Both the position numbers and the translations under genes were made by a program. The notes under the pieces are model-generated. The model was not told where the DNA came from, did no database searches, and was given only the letters and a program-made list of their open reading frames with translations. A stretch of 64,000 nucleotides of DNA from the NCBI GenBank assembly GCA_011957885.1, contig BLMO01000113.1, positions 1 to 64,000 of the forward strand, given 5' to 3'. This DNA comes from Clostridiales bacterium (GTDB taxonomy: Bacteria > Bacillota > Clostridia > Oscillospirales > CAG-272). Position 1 is the stretch's first letter. The number at the start of each line of letters is the position of its first letter. Positions 32,580 through 42,040 of the stretch are shown in pieces.

Positions 32580-33407
32580 ATGATTGAATTCCCGGAAACA
32601 CATGTATTGGCAAATCAGATTCAGAGAACCTTGGTCGGCAAAAAGATTGTGCGCGTTCAAGCAGATACGTATCCTCACAAATTTGCATGGTATTCCGGAG
32701 ATCCACAGGAATATCCTGCAATGTTAGAAGGAAAAACGATAACATCTGCCGGTGCGCGAACAGGGTTTGCCTGTAATGGGTGCGGTGCATTGATACTATG
32801 TGAAGATGTACTTTTGATCATTAACACCCCCATCAAGTATCATCGTGCCGGAGAAAAATTGCCTGCAAGGCACCAATTGCTGTTGGAATTTGATGATACA
32901 TCTTATATGAGCTGTACGGTGCAGATGTGGGGAAGTATGTTTTGTGTCCCGGCAGAGGATGGCAGACTTCCTGAGGATCGGGCGGTATCCCCATTGTCAG
33001 ATGCTTTTGACGAAGCTTATTTTGAAAAACTGCGCCGCAGTGTGGCTCCCGGAATGTCTGTAAAAGCATTTCTTGCTACGGAACAGCGAATTCCCGGACT
33101 TGGAAATGGGGTGCTGCAGGATATTCTATGGCATGCGCAGCTTCACCCGAAGCGCAAGATGGAGTCTATAACAGATGCGGAAATGCATGCTTTGTTTGAA
33201 AGTGTTAGAAATACGCTGCAGACTATGACAGAGCAAGGGGGACGGGATACAGAAAAGGATCTGTTTGGTCATCCTGGTGGATACAAAACAATTTTGTCAA
33301 AGCTTACTTTGTCCTGCCCATGTCCAAGATGCGGTAGTTTGCCGATTCGTCAATCTTATTTGGGTGGAAATGTATATTTTTGTCCGGGGTGTCAGCCTGA
33401 TATGTAA
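32580..33407 (+). CDS. Fpg/Nei-like DNA glycosylase family protein with atypical N-terminus
   Basis: A 275-residue protein with the Fpg/Nei layout: N-terminal beta domain, helix-two-turn-helix (RRSVAPGMSVKAFLATEQ, PGLGNGVLQDILWHAQLHP) and a C-terminal zinc finger (CPCPRCGS and FCPGCQ). True Fpg/Nei proteins begin Met-Pro-Glu, with Pro2 exposed as the catalytic nucleophile. Here the protein begins MIEFPETHV, so Pro is the fifth residue. Either base excision is lost or altered, or the start differs, though AAAGTGAGAG upstream supports this ATG. This variant subgroup occurs in other Firmicutes. Confidence 0.8.
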   Translation: MIEFPETHVLANQIQRTLVGKKIVRVQADTYPHKFAWYSGDPQEYPAMLEGKTITSAGARTGFACNGCGALILCEDVLLIINTPIKYHRAGEKLPARHQLLLEFDDTSYMSCTVQMWGSMFCVPAEDGRLPEDRAVSPLSDAFDEAYFEKLRRSVAPGMSVKAFLATEQRIPGLGNGVLQDILWHAQLHPKRKMESITDAEMHALFESVRNTLQTMTEQGGRDTEKDLFGHPGGYKTILSKLTLSCPCPRCGSLPIRQSYLGGNVYFCPGCQPDM

Positions 33408-33442
33408 ATGTAAGAATATGAGGTGAGAGGAGAATAATTGGT

Positions 33443-34177
33443 ATGAATACGCTTGAAAAAATCAGCTATGATACAATGGTTTTTATGCGCAGCAAATACC
33501 GTCTTGATGAAGTTGGTGATGGGAATGATGAACTTAAATTTAAGCAGGGAAAGAAAACGATAGTAACGATTTATACCCGTGAGGATCGGTACATGTTTCT
33601 TATCATATTTGGTAAAAAAGAACGTGAGACTTTTGAAGCTTGTGCAGACACGTTTTCACAGTATATCAGAGGATATTATGAAAATTCCAGGACTTATCAC
33701 GACGGAAAGTGGATGCTCATTGAGGTGACGACACTTGAACAGCTTGAAGAAGTCAAAAGACTTATCATGATAAAGAAAAAACCGAACCGAAAACCTTTTA
33801 GGCAGGATGGCGCTGTGTACTCCAAATGCGGTCATAGATGCGATTTATGCATTCATTATACCGAATTAAGTGAAGAACTGCGTCGCACTTATAATACGCA
33901 TGTCCGAAACATATGGTTTGGAGGCGGGGAAAATCCTGACAGCGGAATGCGCTGCGGTGGATGCAAAAGTGAAAATTGTTATTGTCAGGATGCGCCTTGC
34001 AGCCAAATGAAATGCGCGGCGGATAAGGGTTTATCCGCCTGTACAGACTGCAGTGAATATCCATGTTCAAACGCAACTGTAGGTGATTGTTGTCAGAAAA
34101 TTCATACAGAATGTTATACTGCCGATGATATTACATACGGCGTGTTGCCATATACCCCGTTTCAGTATGAAAAGTGA
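33443..34177 (+). CDS. DUF3788-DUF3795 two-domain protein
   Basis: A 244-residue protein. Residues 1-115 look like DUF3788 (TIYTREDRYMFLIIFGKKER, W-L-I-E-V). Residues 125-235 are Cys-rich like DUF3795, with CGHRCDLC, MRCGGCKSENCYC, CSQMKCAADKG and CTDCSEYPC; the 16 or so Cys suggest metal sites. Neither domain has an assigned function. It follows the Fpg-like gene by 35 bases with GAGAGGAG upstream, probably in the same transcript. Confidence 0.7.
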   Translation: MNTLEKISYDTMVFMRSKYRLDEVGDGNDELKFKQGKKTIVTIYTREDRYMFLIIFGKKERETFEACADTFSQYIRGYYENSRTYHDGKWMLIEVTTLEQLEEVKRLIMIKKKPNRKPFRQDGAVYSKCGHRCDLCIHYTELSEELRRTYNTHVRNIWFGGGENPDSGMRCGGCKSENCYCQDAPCSQMKCAADKGLSACTDCSEYPCSNATVGDCCQKIHTECYTADDITYGVLPYTPFQYEK

Positions 34178-34250
34178 TGTGAATAGAAAGGAGACGCCTT
34201 TGAGAGAAGCTTCTTGAAGCCGGCTGAAGGATAAGCCGAAAAAGTATATA

Positions 34251-34298
34251 AACCCACTATGACACTTTCAAAAACGAAAGATGTCATAGTGGGTTTTC
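34251..34298. terminator. Bidirectional terminator between convergent genes
   Basis: Arms at 34251-34269 and 34276-34295 pair over 19 positions with one bulge and a 6-base loop, then TTTT. It serves the DUF3788 gene on + and the phosphotransferase on -. Confidence 0.85.
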
Positions 34299-34311
34299 TG
34301 CAAACGGGAAA

Positions 34312-35223
34312 TTATCGGAGATATTTTCGGTATCTTGTATACCATTTTGGGATATATAATTTAAAATTATCATAATCTTCAAATGCCGTTAAGCATCGTT
34401 TTATCATTTTGGCAATATCTTCTTGACCAAATTTTTCAGCCCACTTTACGGAATATAGAGAAGCATGCGCAACATAGACCGCTAATGTAATCCAAAAATC
34501 CTCCGGAATATCGTCATCAAAGTAAGAGTCTATTTGTCCAATACAGTATGGGATACTTTGTTCTATTCCAAAGCTTTCGAGTTTATAGAATTCTTCGTAA
34601 GGGTCTCCTACTTCCCATCTATTAAAATCAATAACACCTATCGAACCATTATCCATATATATCAAATTTCCCGGATGAAAATCCCCATGCATATATACAG
34701 GCTCATTTTTGCAAATCTGGTCAATATTGTCCTTAACATATTTAATAACTGTTTCGTCACCATCAATTCGCAAATATGATTCCTCATATCGGGATAATTG
34801 AAGAAGCTTTTTAGCCTTTTTTGTTTCCTTCGGATAATCTTGTTTATCAACCTGAATTGAATGTATTTTCTTTAATATAGATCCAGCTTCTCTGCCAAGT
34901 TTATACTGTTTATTTTGTGGCAAATCCGATAAAATTTCTTCTAAATCCTTGCCCTCAATCCAGGTCAGCAGCATGTATACATTTTTTCCTTCATTACAGA
35001 TCCCGAACTCTATAGGTAATGACATAGCAATACCAAGCTCTGCGTATTTTTTTATAATCTCATACTCTTTTTTCTTGGCATCATATTGCTCAATATCAGA
35101 CAATCTGAGTAATAATTTCTTGTTGGCTTTTCCCTTAACCAAAAACTTATTATCATTTGACCATCCCTTTGATATCTTTTCAACTTTTTCCCAATTAATA
35201 CTGGATTCAATATTAAAATACAT
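34312..35223 (-). CDS. Aminoglycoside phosphotransferase-like kinase (APH family)
   Basis: A 303-residue protein-kinase-fold enzyme. KLLLRLSDIEQ holds the ATP Lys region; the catalytic loop is HGDFHPGN (about 180), followed by VIDFNRW (metal Asp). It resembles generic APH-family kinases of clostridia more than characterised resistance enzymes, and acts on an unknown small molecule. The gene is clearly more AT-rich than its neighbours, with Lys/Ile-rich protein, and is flanked by a terminator and an AT-rich upstream region, which suggests acquisition by transfer. AAGGAG lies 7 bases before the ATG. Confidence 0.8.
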   Translation of the reverse strand: MYFNIESSINWEKVEKISKGWSNDNKFLVKGKANKKLLLRLSDIEQYDAKKKEYEIIKKYAELGIAMSLPIEFGICNEGKNVYMLLTWIEGKDLEEILSDLPQNKQYKLGREAGSILKKIHSIQVDKQDYPKETKKAKKLLQLSRYEESYLRIDGDETVIKYVKDNIDQICKNEPVYMHGDFHPGNLIYMDNGSIGVIDFNRWEVGDPYEEFYKLESFGIEQSIPYCIGQIDSYFDDDIPEDFWITLAVYVAHASLYSVKWAEKFGQEDIAKMIKRCLTAFEDYDNFKLYIPKWYTRYRKYLR

Positions 35224-35391
35224 TTAACTGCTCCTTAGGCATCTTTTCCATCTTCAATTATCTATAGCATTCCTATTTGTTTCATTTGTACTGCTTAATT
35301 CGCATATCTCAACTTGCAAATTTGTATTATGAATTATATAATGTTTATTTCATAAAAGCAACGAGGTAGAGGCTGCTTCCTTATGAAGCCC

Positions 35392-35754
35392 CTATATAAA
35401 TGCCTTTCTGAACAGATGCTGCATGCGCTCCTGCTGCCCGGATAGGTGCAGATATGCGAATACACATTCCAGCCCTGTAGCGCGGCTGTATTGGGCTCTG
35501 GTGGCACTTTTGGGCGCTGTATGGGTGCTGTTTCGTCCCCGTTTGTATACGGAAAGCTCATTTTCAGTGAAATCGTTGAGTATCAGGTCTGCGGCGGCAC
35601 TTTGCGATACTGCCGTAACATATTCCAGTGCGCGTTCGTGTATGTCGCCTTTACCATCCAGCACCAGCATTTCCCGTACCATAACCTCCAGCACAGCGTC
35701 CCCCAAATATGCCAGAGACGCTGTGGGAAGCTGCATAATCTCATTCGTATTCAT
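35392..35754 (-). CDS. mrnC: Mini-ribonuclease III
   Basis: A 120-residue RNase III catalytic domain without dsRBD. LAYLGDAVLEVMVREML carries the active-site Asp/Glu, and NDFTENELSVYKRGRNS matches the second half. MrnC matures 23S rRNA ends in Firmicutes. It is the last gene of the leftward MoxR-DUF58-transglutaminase group, 18 bases after it, an unusual neighbour since mrnC often lies by cysS. Confidence 0.88.
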   Translation of the reverse strand: MNTNEIMQLPTASLAYLGDAVLEVMVREMLVLDGKGDIHERALEYVTAVSQSAAADLILNDFTENELSVYKRGRNSTHTAPKSATRAQYSRATGLECVFAYLHLSGQQERMQHLFRKAFI

Positions 35755-35772
35755 AGTACTCCATTTTGATAA

Positions 35773-38700
35773 TTATAAAATTCGTTTGATATAGCGTACA
35801 CGGATTTTCTGCCAAAATCCCAGCCCTGCGTATACGGAAGTGATCAGATCGCTGAGATATTCTCCGCAGATTTCTGCCTCTCTTGCCGACAATCCGTGTC
35901 CGAACTCTTCTTTTTGCATATAGGTCATGACCTGGGTGAAATCTTCCGTGGATAGCTTTGCATATTCATTGGATACACGTTTTGCAAAATCCATGGGGAG
36001 CTCTCCGGTCAGGGGAGGGAATCCCATGATTCGGAAAACATCCAGAATCCAGTCGTTAATCTGCCGGACAGTGCCATGCCGCTGAGCGTCATCCGCTTTT
36101 TTATAGGCTTCATTATTCCGCGCAAGATTGATAATCCGATATCGTTTTTCCAGCATAAGCTGGGCTTTCTTTTGTATATGTCGGATAATCAGATAAATGA
36201 TAAATCCAAGAAGAACCAAGCATGCGGTAATGCCGATGACAAGGAAGAAATGCGCAACCTCTGACAGAGGCTCTTCCAACTTTCCACCCGGCTGATCTTC
36301 TTCCGGATCCGCTTCCGATGGGGGTGTTTCCGGCGGATTGTCAATCGGTTCCCGAGGCTCATCTTCTTCATTGTCGGGAACGGCAGGCGTGATTGTAGCG
36401 CTGCTGGGATCATACATTGCTTTGAAGTATTCACCCGGCGTTACCTCATATTGCATCCAACCCATTCCGTCAAAATATACTTCAATCCAGGCATGTGCAT
36501 TGCTGTCCTTAACATCGCAGCGGTACGGTGCGCCGCTGGTGCCTGCTGCACGGGAAAAATCGGTGGCGATATACCCTTCTGCAAAGCGTACCGGAACGCC
36601 ATATTCCCGCAGGATTGCAACAGCGGCAGTAGCAAAGTGGCTGCAATATCCTTCTTTTACCTCGGACAGGAACGCGTCCAGAATATTGCTTTCCTCCGGA
36701 TTTGTGCTTTCTTCCGGTGTTTTTGTATATGTATAATGCTCATCAAGATAGTCAACCACTGCCATTACCAGATCGTGACGGGCAGTGGTCCCATTTTCCG
36801 CCGCCTGTGTGAGAATTTCAGCAGAGATTTCCTTCGCAGTGGGACAGTCAAACGGCTTGGTATATGTTTCTTGTACATATGCACGGTATTCTTCTTCCAG
36901 TTTGATTGCCGCTTGAAATTCCTGTTGCTCACTTTCTGTCATTTCATAGAAATACCGCTGCACCAGGTTTGTGCCGATATATTCGATACCATCCACAGAA
37001 AGCTGATAATCAAAGTCGGCAATTTTTCCGTCAAGCTGATACGGCAAAAGATTGCGATTCGCATTTTCAGCAATAAAGTTCTTTGCACGTTGGTAGTATT
37101 CCGCAGCTTGCCGTCTGGAGACGCCGACTTCGCCGCGGTTCAGTGCGGTGATAAAGGACACAGTGCTGTAGCCGGTGCCGGATTTATAGAAGCGGGAGGA
37201 GTATATCCCGTCATAGTAGTTGGAATATTTATATTCCGCTTCTTCCAGATTGCTCCATTCGCACAGCCCAAGCTGCGGATTCATGTGTGCGGGAACAAAT
37301 AAAAGCAGACTGGAACCGTTTGTGCGCTGCACATGCACCTGCTGTACGGTAAATCCGTATTTGGTCAGGTTTTTATAGACATTCTCTTCTGTGATTTCTA
37401 CAGAGGAAGGGTAAATATATTTGTTGAAATTGTATGTGATTTCATCCGGCGTAAAATCTTTCCCGAACAGACTGCGGTATTCCAGTACCCGATCATAATC
37501 TGCAGCGGACCATGTATTGGTTTCACTGTCGAAGTCTGAGCCGATCCAACTGCGTAGATATACGCTGTTCTGTCCGGTGGTCTCCACACGCAGAATCTGC
37601 TTTTCTTTATATTCCAGGGGATCAAAAGACAGAGTTCTGGGAGTCAGCTCGTTGATTCCGTATGCAGAAAGGTCATTCAGATCCACATCGTTCCCGGTCA
37701 GATATGCAGTAACATAGCTGCGTGCAATTTGCACTTTATTGTTAATGGGCGGAATAATGGGAAAGGCGTTATGCGCTGCCGCCATTGGAATCCACAAGGC
37801 AAGCAAAGCAACTGCTGCCGCGCCGAATCCTGCAAAACCGCCGGCAGCCGATACGGCAAAGGCGTGCGCAGATTTTTCTGCGCGCCGTGTCCGCTTTTCC
37901 AGACGCGCTGCTTTACGCTGTTCTTTCTTTTCTGCCTTACGCGTCTCGCGTGATTTCTGCAATTCAGACGCATGCTGCAGGTTTCCGGATTTTTTCAGTG
38001 CTGCCAGTTCTTTTTTCTCGGCTGCTATTGCTTTTCTGGTGGCTTTCTTTTCTGCTTTCTGCTGTCTTTTTTGCTTTTGCTTTTCATTTTTTAAAGCATT
38101 TTTTCTGTCTTTTTGTGCTTGCCGCCAAGCAATAAATACAGCATTGCGCGCCATGCGGGAGCGTCTTTTGTCCATATCCGCTTCCAGAGAAGCCCGCAGG
38201 ATTTCATCTGCCTGTGCATGCAGTGCTTTCTTTTCCTCTTTTTTACGCAATGCAGTCTTTTTTTGCAGTTCTTTTTTTTCGCGGCGTTTTTTACGTCTCT
38301 CTATTTTGCGGCTTTGCGGACCGGCATACCGATAGTCGTATATTTTCAGAACAATACATCCGAGAGAAAAAGCGATCATGCAGCCGATTCCAATATTGCC
38401 TTTGGATATATTGTAGGTGAAAACGGGAATGATGACTGCTGCAATTATCGTGCACAGTGGAATCAACCGGACTTTTTTCAGCATGCAGAAACGAAGCAGA
38501 ATACCGATTGTGACAGCCAGAAGAAATACGCCCCAGAAGCGCTGGGGATCTGCGTGCATGTATCCGGCGTTGCTGTAGTCCAGTCCGTCCGGCACCATAT
38601 AATTCCCAAGGGAGCTGTACCGAAGCCCGGCAAGGTGATAGAGTGTAAAATTGTATATGCGCAGGATACTTTGCCACAAAAAGGAAATCGGATTGCCATA

Positions 38701-39075
38701 AAGCATTGCGCAAATGCCGATTACTGCTGCACCGAATCCCAACGGTACGGTAATCCGGGTATAGCGGTTCAGAGATGCAACTGCTGCCGCCGCACAGACT
38801 GGGAGGCAGGCAAGGGCAATATATCCATAGGATATGTAGCATGCCTGCCAGTGTACCTGCGTAGTCAGCCCGGCGGCGGCGCATAAAAAAGATACGGTGC
38901 CGAACACACCGATATAAAAAACCAAGGTGCGCAGAATAAAACCGACTATTTTTGCAGTGCCGGACAGGGAATGCACTGGCGACTCATAAATGTCCTCTGC
39001 TGCAGATCTGTTTACTGCCGCCTTTGTTCTTTTCTGTATCCATTTGGGTTTATGCAAAAAGGTTATGTTTTTCAA
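35773..39075 (-). CDS. Transglutaminase-like membrane protein with basic cytoplasmic insert
   Basis: An 1100-residue protein. About six hydrophobic helices lie in residues 40-250, then a very Lys/Arg/Glu/Ala-rich, probably coiled-coil insert at about 255-410, another helix, a large extracellular region with the transglutaminase core (GYCSHFATAAVAIL as the Cys site, SNAHAWIEVYF as the His, then an Asp-like VTPG strand), a Pro/Glu-rich linker, one more helix and a C-terminal DUF4129-like domain. It is the third gene after MoxR and DUF58, a known trio. The basic insert is not usual for this family. Confidence 0.85.
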   Translation of the reverse strand: MKNITFLHKPKWIQKRTKAAVNRSAAEDIYESPVHSLSGTAKIVGFILRTLVFYIGVFGTVSFLCAAAGLTTQVHWQACYISYGYIALACLPVCAAAAVASLNRYTRITVPLGFGAAVIGICAMLYGNPISFLWQSILRIYNFTLYHLAGLRYSSLGNYMVPDGLDYSNAGYMHADPQRFWGVFLLAVTIGILLRFCMLKKVRLIPLCTIIAAVIIPVFTYNISKGNIGIGCMIAFSLGCIVLKIYDYRYAGPQSRKIERRKKRREKKELQKKTALRKKEEKKALHAQADEILRASLEADMDKRRSRMARNAVFIAWRQAQKDRKNALKNEKQKQKRQQKAEKKATRKAIAAEKKELAALKKSGNLQHASELQKSRETRKAEKKEQRKAARLEKRTRRAEKSAHAFAVSAAGGFAGFGAAAVALLALWIPMAAAHNAFPIIPPINNKVQIARSYVTAYLTGNDVDLNDLSAYGINELTPRTLSFDPLEYKEKQILRVETTGQNSVYLRSWIGSDFDSETNTWSAADYDRVLEYRSLFGKDFTPDEITYNFNKYIYPSSVEITEENVYKNLTKYGFTVQQVHVQRTNGSSLLLFVPAHMNPQLGLCEWSNLEEAEYKYSNYYDGIYSSRFYKSGTGYSTVSFITALNRGEVGVSRRQAAEYYQRAKNFIAENANRNLLPYQLDGKIADFDYQLSVDGIEYIGTNLVQRYFYEMTESEQQEFQAAIKLEEEYRAYVQETYTKPFDCPTAKEISAEILTQAAENGTTARHDLVMAVVDYLDEHYTYTKTPEESTNPEESNILDAFLSEVKEGYCSHFATAAVAILREYGVPVRFAEGYIATDFSRAAGTSGAPYRCDVKDSNAHAWIEVYFDGMGWMQYEVTPGEYFKAMYDPSSATITPAVPDNEEDEPREPIDNPPETPPSEADPEEDQPGGKLEEPLSEVAHFFLVIGITACLVLLGFIIYLIIRHIQKKAQLMLEKRYRIINLARNNEAYKKADDAQRHGTVRQINDWILDVFRIMGFPPLTGELPMDFAKRVSNEYAKLSTEDFTQVMTYMQKEEFGHGLSAREAEICGEYLSDLITSVYAGLGFWQKIRVRYIKRIL

Positions 39076-39115
39076 AAGGAATCATTCCGCAAAGAGCGGT
39101 CTCCTTTCCGATTTA

Positions 39116-40927
39116 TCAATATTGTGTAACGGTAAGAACCGTTTGCGTATCCTGCTGCTCCATCAATTGGATTTGACAGGGAAGCACGCCTTGCTGATGC
39201 AGCTTTGCTGCACATGCGGCGATATATTCCTCACGTTCCATGGGGTTTGCATATCCGCTTTTGGGATTGTAAAATAGTATTTCTGTAATACATCCGCTGC
39301 CGGCGCCGCCGAATATTGCAGGAATTTTACAATATTCTGCAATAGAGGACGGATCCAGATTGGCGGTGACGATACGAATGGTGACGTTTGCCGATTCTGA
39401 CACGATTCGGCTTAAATCGGATACCCGTTCTGTTTCCGGCACAACAGGCGCGCCGGCAAAGCGTTCATATATGGCTTCAAAGGATGCAAGATTCAACGCA
39501 TGCCCCAGATAGATTCCGCCTTCTTCCCGGGAATCAAACCATGCCGCTGTGCAGTGATGATTGTGCCGGATTTCGTTCATTATTTCTGCTACGGCAATTT
39601 CTGCCACGGCATCGGCGCATAGCTCCGGAATCTCATCTTCCAAATCCGGACGCAGCATACCGCCCCAAGCACGGATTGCCGCGTCCATTTCTGCCGATCC
39701 GGTTTCTGTCATATCTCCGTTGATTTCTTCCAGCAGCTTTTGAACAACCGCGTCCTCTGCAGCAATCTGTTCCCGCATGAGCGCCTGTTCCTGCGCACGC
39801 TGTTCGGCTTCAGCCTGTCGCTTTTGATCCTTCAAAGGATCTATTTTTTTATGATGAACCCGCTTGCGGGCAGTTGCCCGGATGAGTGCATCAATTTCGT
39901 CCATGGTTTCTACAGAAACCGTACTGTTTCCGGCGTGCAGCCGCTTGCGGTGTTTAGCTGCCTGCCGCTTTTTATGAAAACGTTCCTTCAACCCCTGCAG
40001 CCCCTGATTCACAGCGGTATCCAGAGATTGGGCTTTGTCGGCAAGCTTTTGCAGACGAAGCTCCGGCAGCAGCGGTGTACGTTCTCTTTTTTTCAAAAGC
40101 TGGCGCAAGTATTTTTGTTTTCGAGCTTTTTCGACTTCCGGTACCGGGGTCGGCGCTGCAAAGTCCGCAAATATATAAACATGCTGATCGTCATTCGTAT
40201 TAAAGTCGCGCACCTGCAGATCCTGTGCCTTGGAAGAAAGCTTCCAGTGAATGGATTTCATCGTATCTCCCATACGGTAATCCCGTATGTTTGCCTGTTC
40301 GGATTGCTCCTGTGTGTTTTGCATACGAGCAAGAGAGGAAGGAATGTCAGATGCGGCGGTGGCTGCGGAGATATCCAAAGTAAGACGCCGGGGAAGTACG
40401 GTTACATTGCTGTAATTGTTTACATCTATGCGAATGCGGAACATACGCAGATAATCATACAGATAGATTTCCTGTACGCCGATTTCATACAGTCCCCGGT
40501 AGCGGAATTGAACGGTATTTTTGATACAGTGCATTCCGAAAGGAATCAGAGATAACACCAGCTTCTGGTGAAGACTGCGCACTCCGTCCGTCTGCGGCAG
40601 ATTGATGATTGCTTCTGCAAAGGGAAGGGGCAGGGGAGATGCATTGATGATCCGGATTTCATATTCTACAGGCGTCATTTTTTCACAACGGTTTGTATCG
40701 GAAGAAACATACACCTGGATACATGCCCTGCCGATCAGCATAAACAGAAAAGAAAGCAGAGGCACCAATATCAGGAACCAGAAAAATACAGCGGAAGCGG
40801 TATTTCTCAGCAACTGGGTAAAAACAACAGAAAAGATCAAAAGAAAACAGTACAGAATAACACCGGGTCTCGGGACAAGCGCCGCCCGGCGTTTCTGCCT
40901 TTTTTTATCAGCCATATCATTTACCAT
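39116..40927 (-). CDS. DUF58 protein with a long charged insert
   Basis: A 603-residue protein: basic N-terminus, two adjacent helices (about 22-68), then DUF58 with its RDYRMGDTMKSIHWKLSSK signature (about 217-235), which is related to von Willebrand A folds. Between about 270 and 420 there is a Lys/Arg/Gln-rich stretch (KKRERTPLLPELRLQ, HKKRQAAKHRKRL, QRAQEQALMREQ) that splits the domain. The C-terminal part returns to alpha/beta. Partner MoxR ATPase and transglutaminase flank it. AGGAAAGC precedes the ATG. Confidence 0.83.
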   Translation of the reverse strand: MVNDMADKKRQKRRAALVPRPGVILYCFLLIFSVVFTQLLRNTASAVFFWFLILVPLLSFLFMLIGRACIQVYVSSDTNRCEKMTPVEYEIRIINASPLPLPFAEAIINLPQTDGVRSLHQKLVLSLIPFGMHCIKNTVQFRYRGLYEIGVQEIYLYDYLRMFRIRIDVNNYSNVTVLPRRLTLDISAATAASDIPSSLARMQNTQEQSEQANIRDYRMGDTMKSIHWKLSSKAQDLQVRDFNTNDDQHVYIFADFAAPTPVPEVEKARKQKYLRQLLKKRERTPLLPELRLQKLADKAQSLDTAVNQGLQGLKERFHKKRQAAKHRKRLHAGNSTVSVETMDEIDALIRATARKRVHHKKIDPLKDQKRQAEAEQRAQEQALMREQIAAEDAVVQKLLEEINGDMTETGSAEMDAAIRAWGGMLRPDLEDEIPELCADAVAEIAVAEIMNEIRHNHHCTAAWFDSREEGGIYLGHALNLASFEAIYERFAGAPVVPETERVSDLSRIVSESANVTIRIVTANLDPSSIAEYCKIPAIFGGAGSGCITEILFYNPKSGYANPMEREEYIAACAAKLHQQGVLPCQIQLMEQQDTQTVLTVTQY

Positions 40928-40957
40928 GCTTTCCTCGGGGAATACAGTATAAAAAGC

Positions 40958-41941
40958 TTATCTCTGGGATTTAAAGGGAACTTCCACAGTACGGGCGACT
41001 TCTGCAAGCACTTCCGCCGCGCCGGTCTGATTCAGCCGTGCTTCCTGACTGAGCATAATTCTATGGGATACGGCAGGGATGAACAGCGCGGACACATCTT
41101 CTGCAAGAACGTAGTCTCTGCCCTTGATGAATGCATACGCCTGGGAGAGCTTCATCAGTGCAAGGGATGCACGGGGAGACGCTCCCAGCGTGATGGATTT
41201 TGTATTTCTTGTAGCGCTGACCAGCTGTACAATATATCGGCTGATTTCGCCGGAGACCGTTACACCTGAAACGATGCTGCGCAGATTTTGTATGGAATCC
41301 GCATTTGTAACGGAGGAAATTTTCGACAGGGGATTTTCCGTTTTCCGGTCTGCAAGGATTGCCATTTCTTCTGCTTCTGTGGGATATCCCATGGACAAAC
41401 GCATAATAAACCGGTCGAGCTGGGCTTCCGGCAGAGGATATGTACCGATATAGCCGGAAGGGTTTTGGGTTGCGATTACCATAAAGGGAGCGGGGATAGC
41501 ATAGGTTTTCCCATCTACGGTAACCTGCCCTTCTTCCATTGCCTCCAGAAGGGCGGATTGGGTTTTTGGAGACGCGCGGTTGATTTCATCGGCAAGGAGA
41601 ATATTACACATGACAAGTCCGCTGCGGAATTCAAATTCTTCTTTGGAGCGGTTGTAAATATTGAATCCGGTAATATCGGACGCCATGACATCCGGGGTGA
41701 ACTGTGCACGGTTAAAGGATAACCCTGCAGCTTTGGAAAGCGCTGCTGCTAAAGTGGTTTTTCCAACGCCGGGAACGTCTTCGATCAGGACATGTCCTCC
41801 TGCCAGCATGGATGTAACCAGCATGACAATTTCGTTATGCTTTCCGACCACGACTTTTTCTACTTCTGAAATGAGCGCCTGCACCAATTCATTTGCTTCT
41901 TGGGCGGATTTTGCGTTTTCTCCGGAATAATCAAAATTCAT
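40958..41941 (-). CDS. MoxR-family AAA+ ATPase
   Basis: A 327-residue AAA+ ATPase: Walker A DVPGVGKTT, Walker B LLADEINRA, sensor IATQNP, arginine finger region, and a lid domain (GASPRASLALMKLSQ). MoxR ATPases act as chaperones for DUF58/vWA partners, here the next gene. The start is uncertain. ATG 41941 begins MNFDYSGEN, typical of relatives. An in-frame ATG at 42007 would add 22 residues that read like a membrane helix (IIYIGGSVLFLILW) and lies about 27 bases after the predicted transcription start, but neither has a convincing ribosome site. Confidence 0.9.
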   Translation of the reverse strand: MNFDYSGENAKSAQEANELVQALISEVEKVVVGKHNEIVMLVTSMLAGGHVLIEDVPGVGKTTLAAALSKAAGLSFNRAQFTPDVMASDITGFNIYNRSKEEFEFRSGLVMCNILLADEINRASPKTQSALLEAMEEGQVTVDGKTYAIPAPFMVIATQNPSGYIGTYPLPEAQLDRFIMRLSMGYPTEAEEMAILADRKTENPLSKISSVTNADSIQNLRSIVSGVTVSGEISRYIVQLVSATRNTKSITLGASPRASLALMKLSQAYAFIKGRDYVLAEDVSALFIPAVSHRIMLSQEARLNQTGAAEVLAEVARTVEVPFKSQR

Positions 41942-42040
41942 ATCTTTTGTGCTGCACAGCCTCCATAAAATAAGGAAAAGTACAGATCCTCCTATGTAAA
42001 TTATCATTCGTTGTTAAAAAAGCCAATAACAAGTGGATTT

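Noticed and set aside
34312..35223. Known aminoglycoside resistance gene
   Set aside because: Only generic APH-fold motifs are visible; nothing identifies a characterised resistance subfamily.
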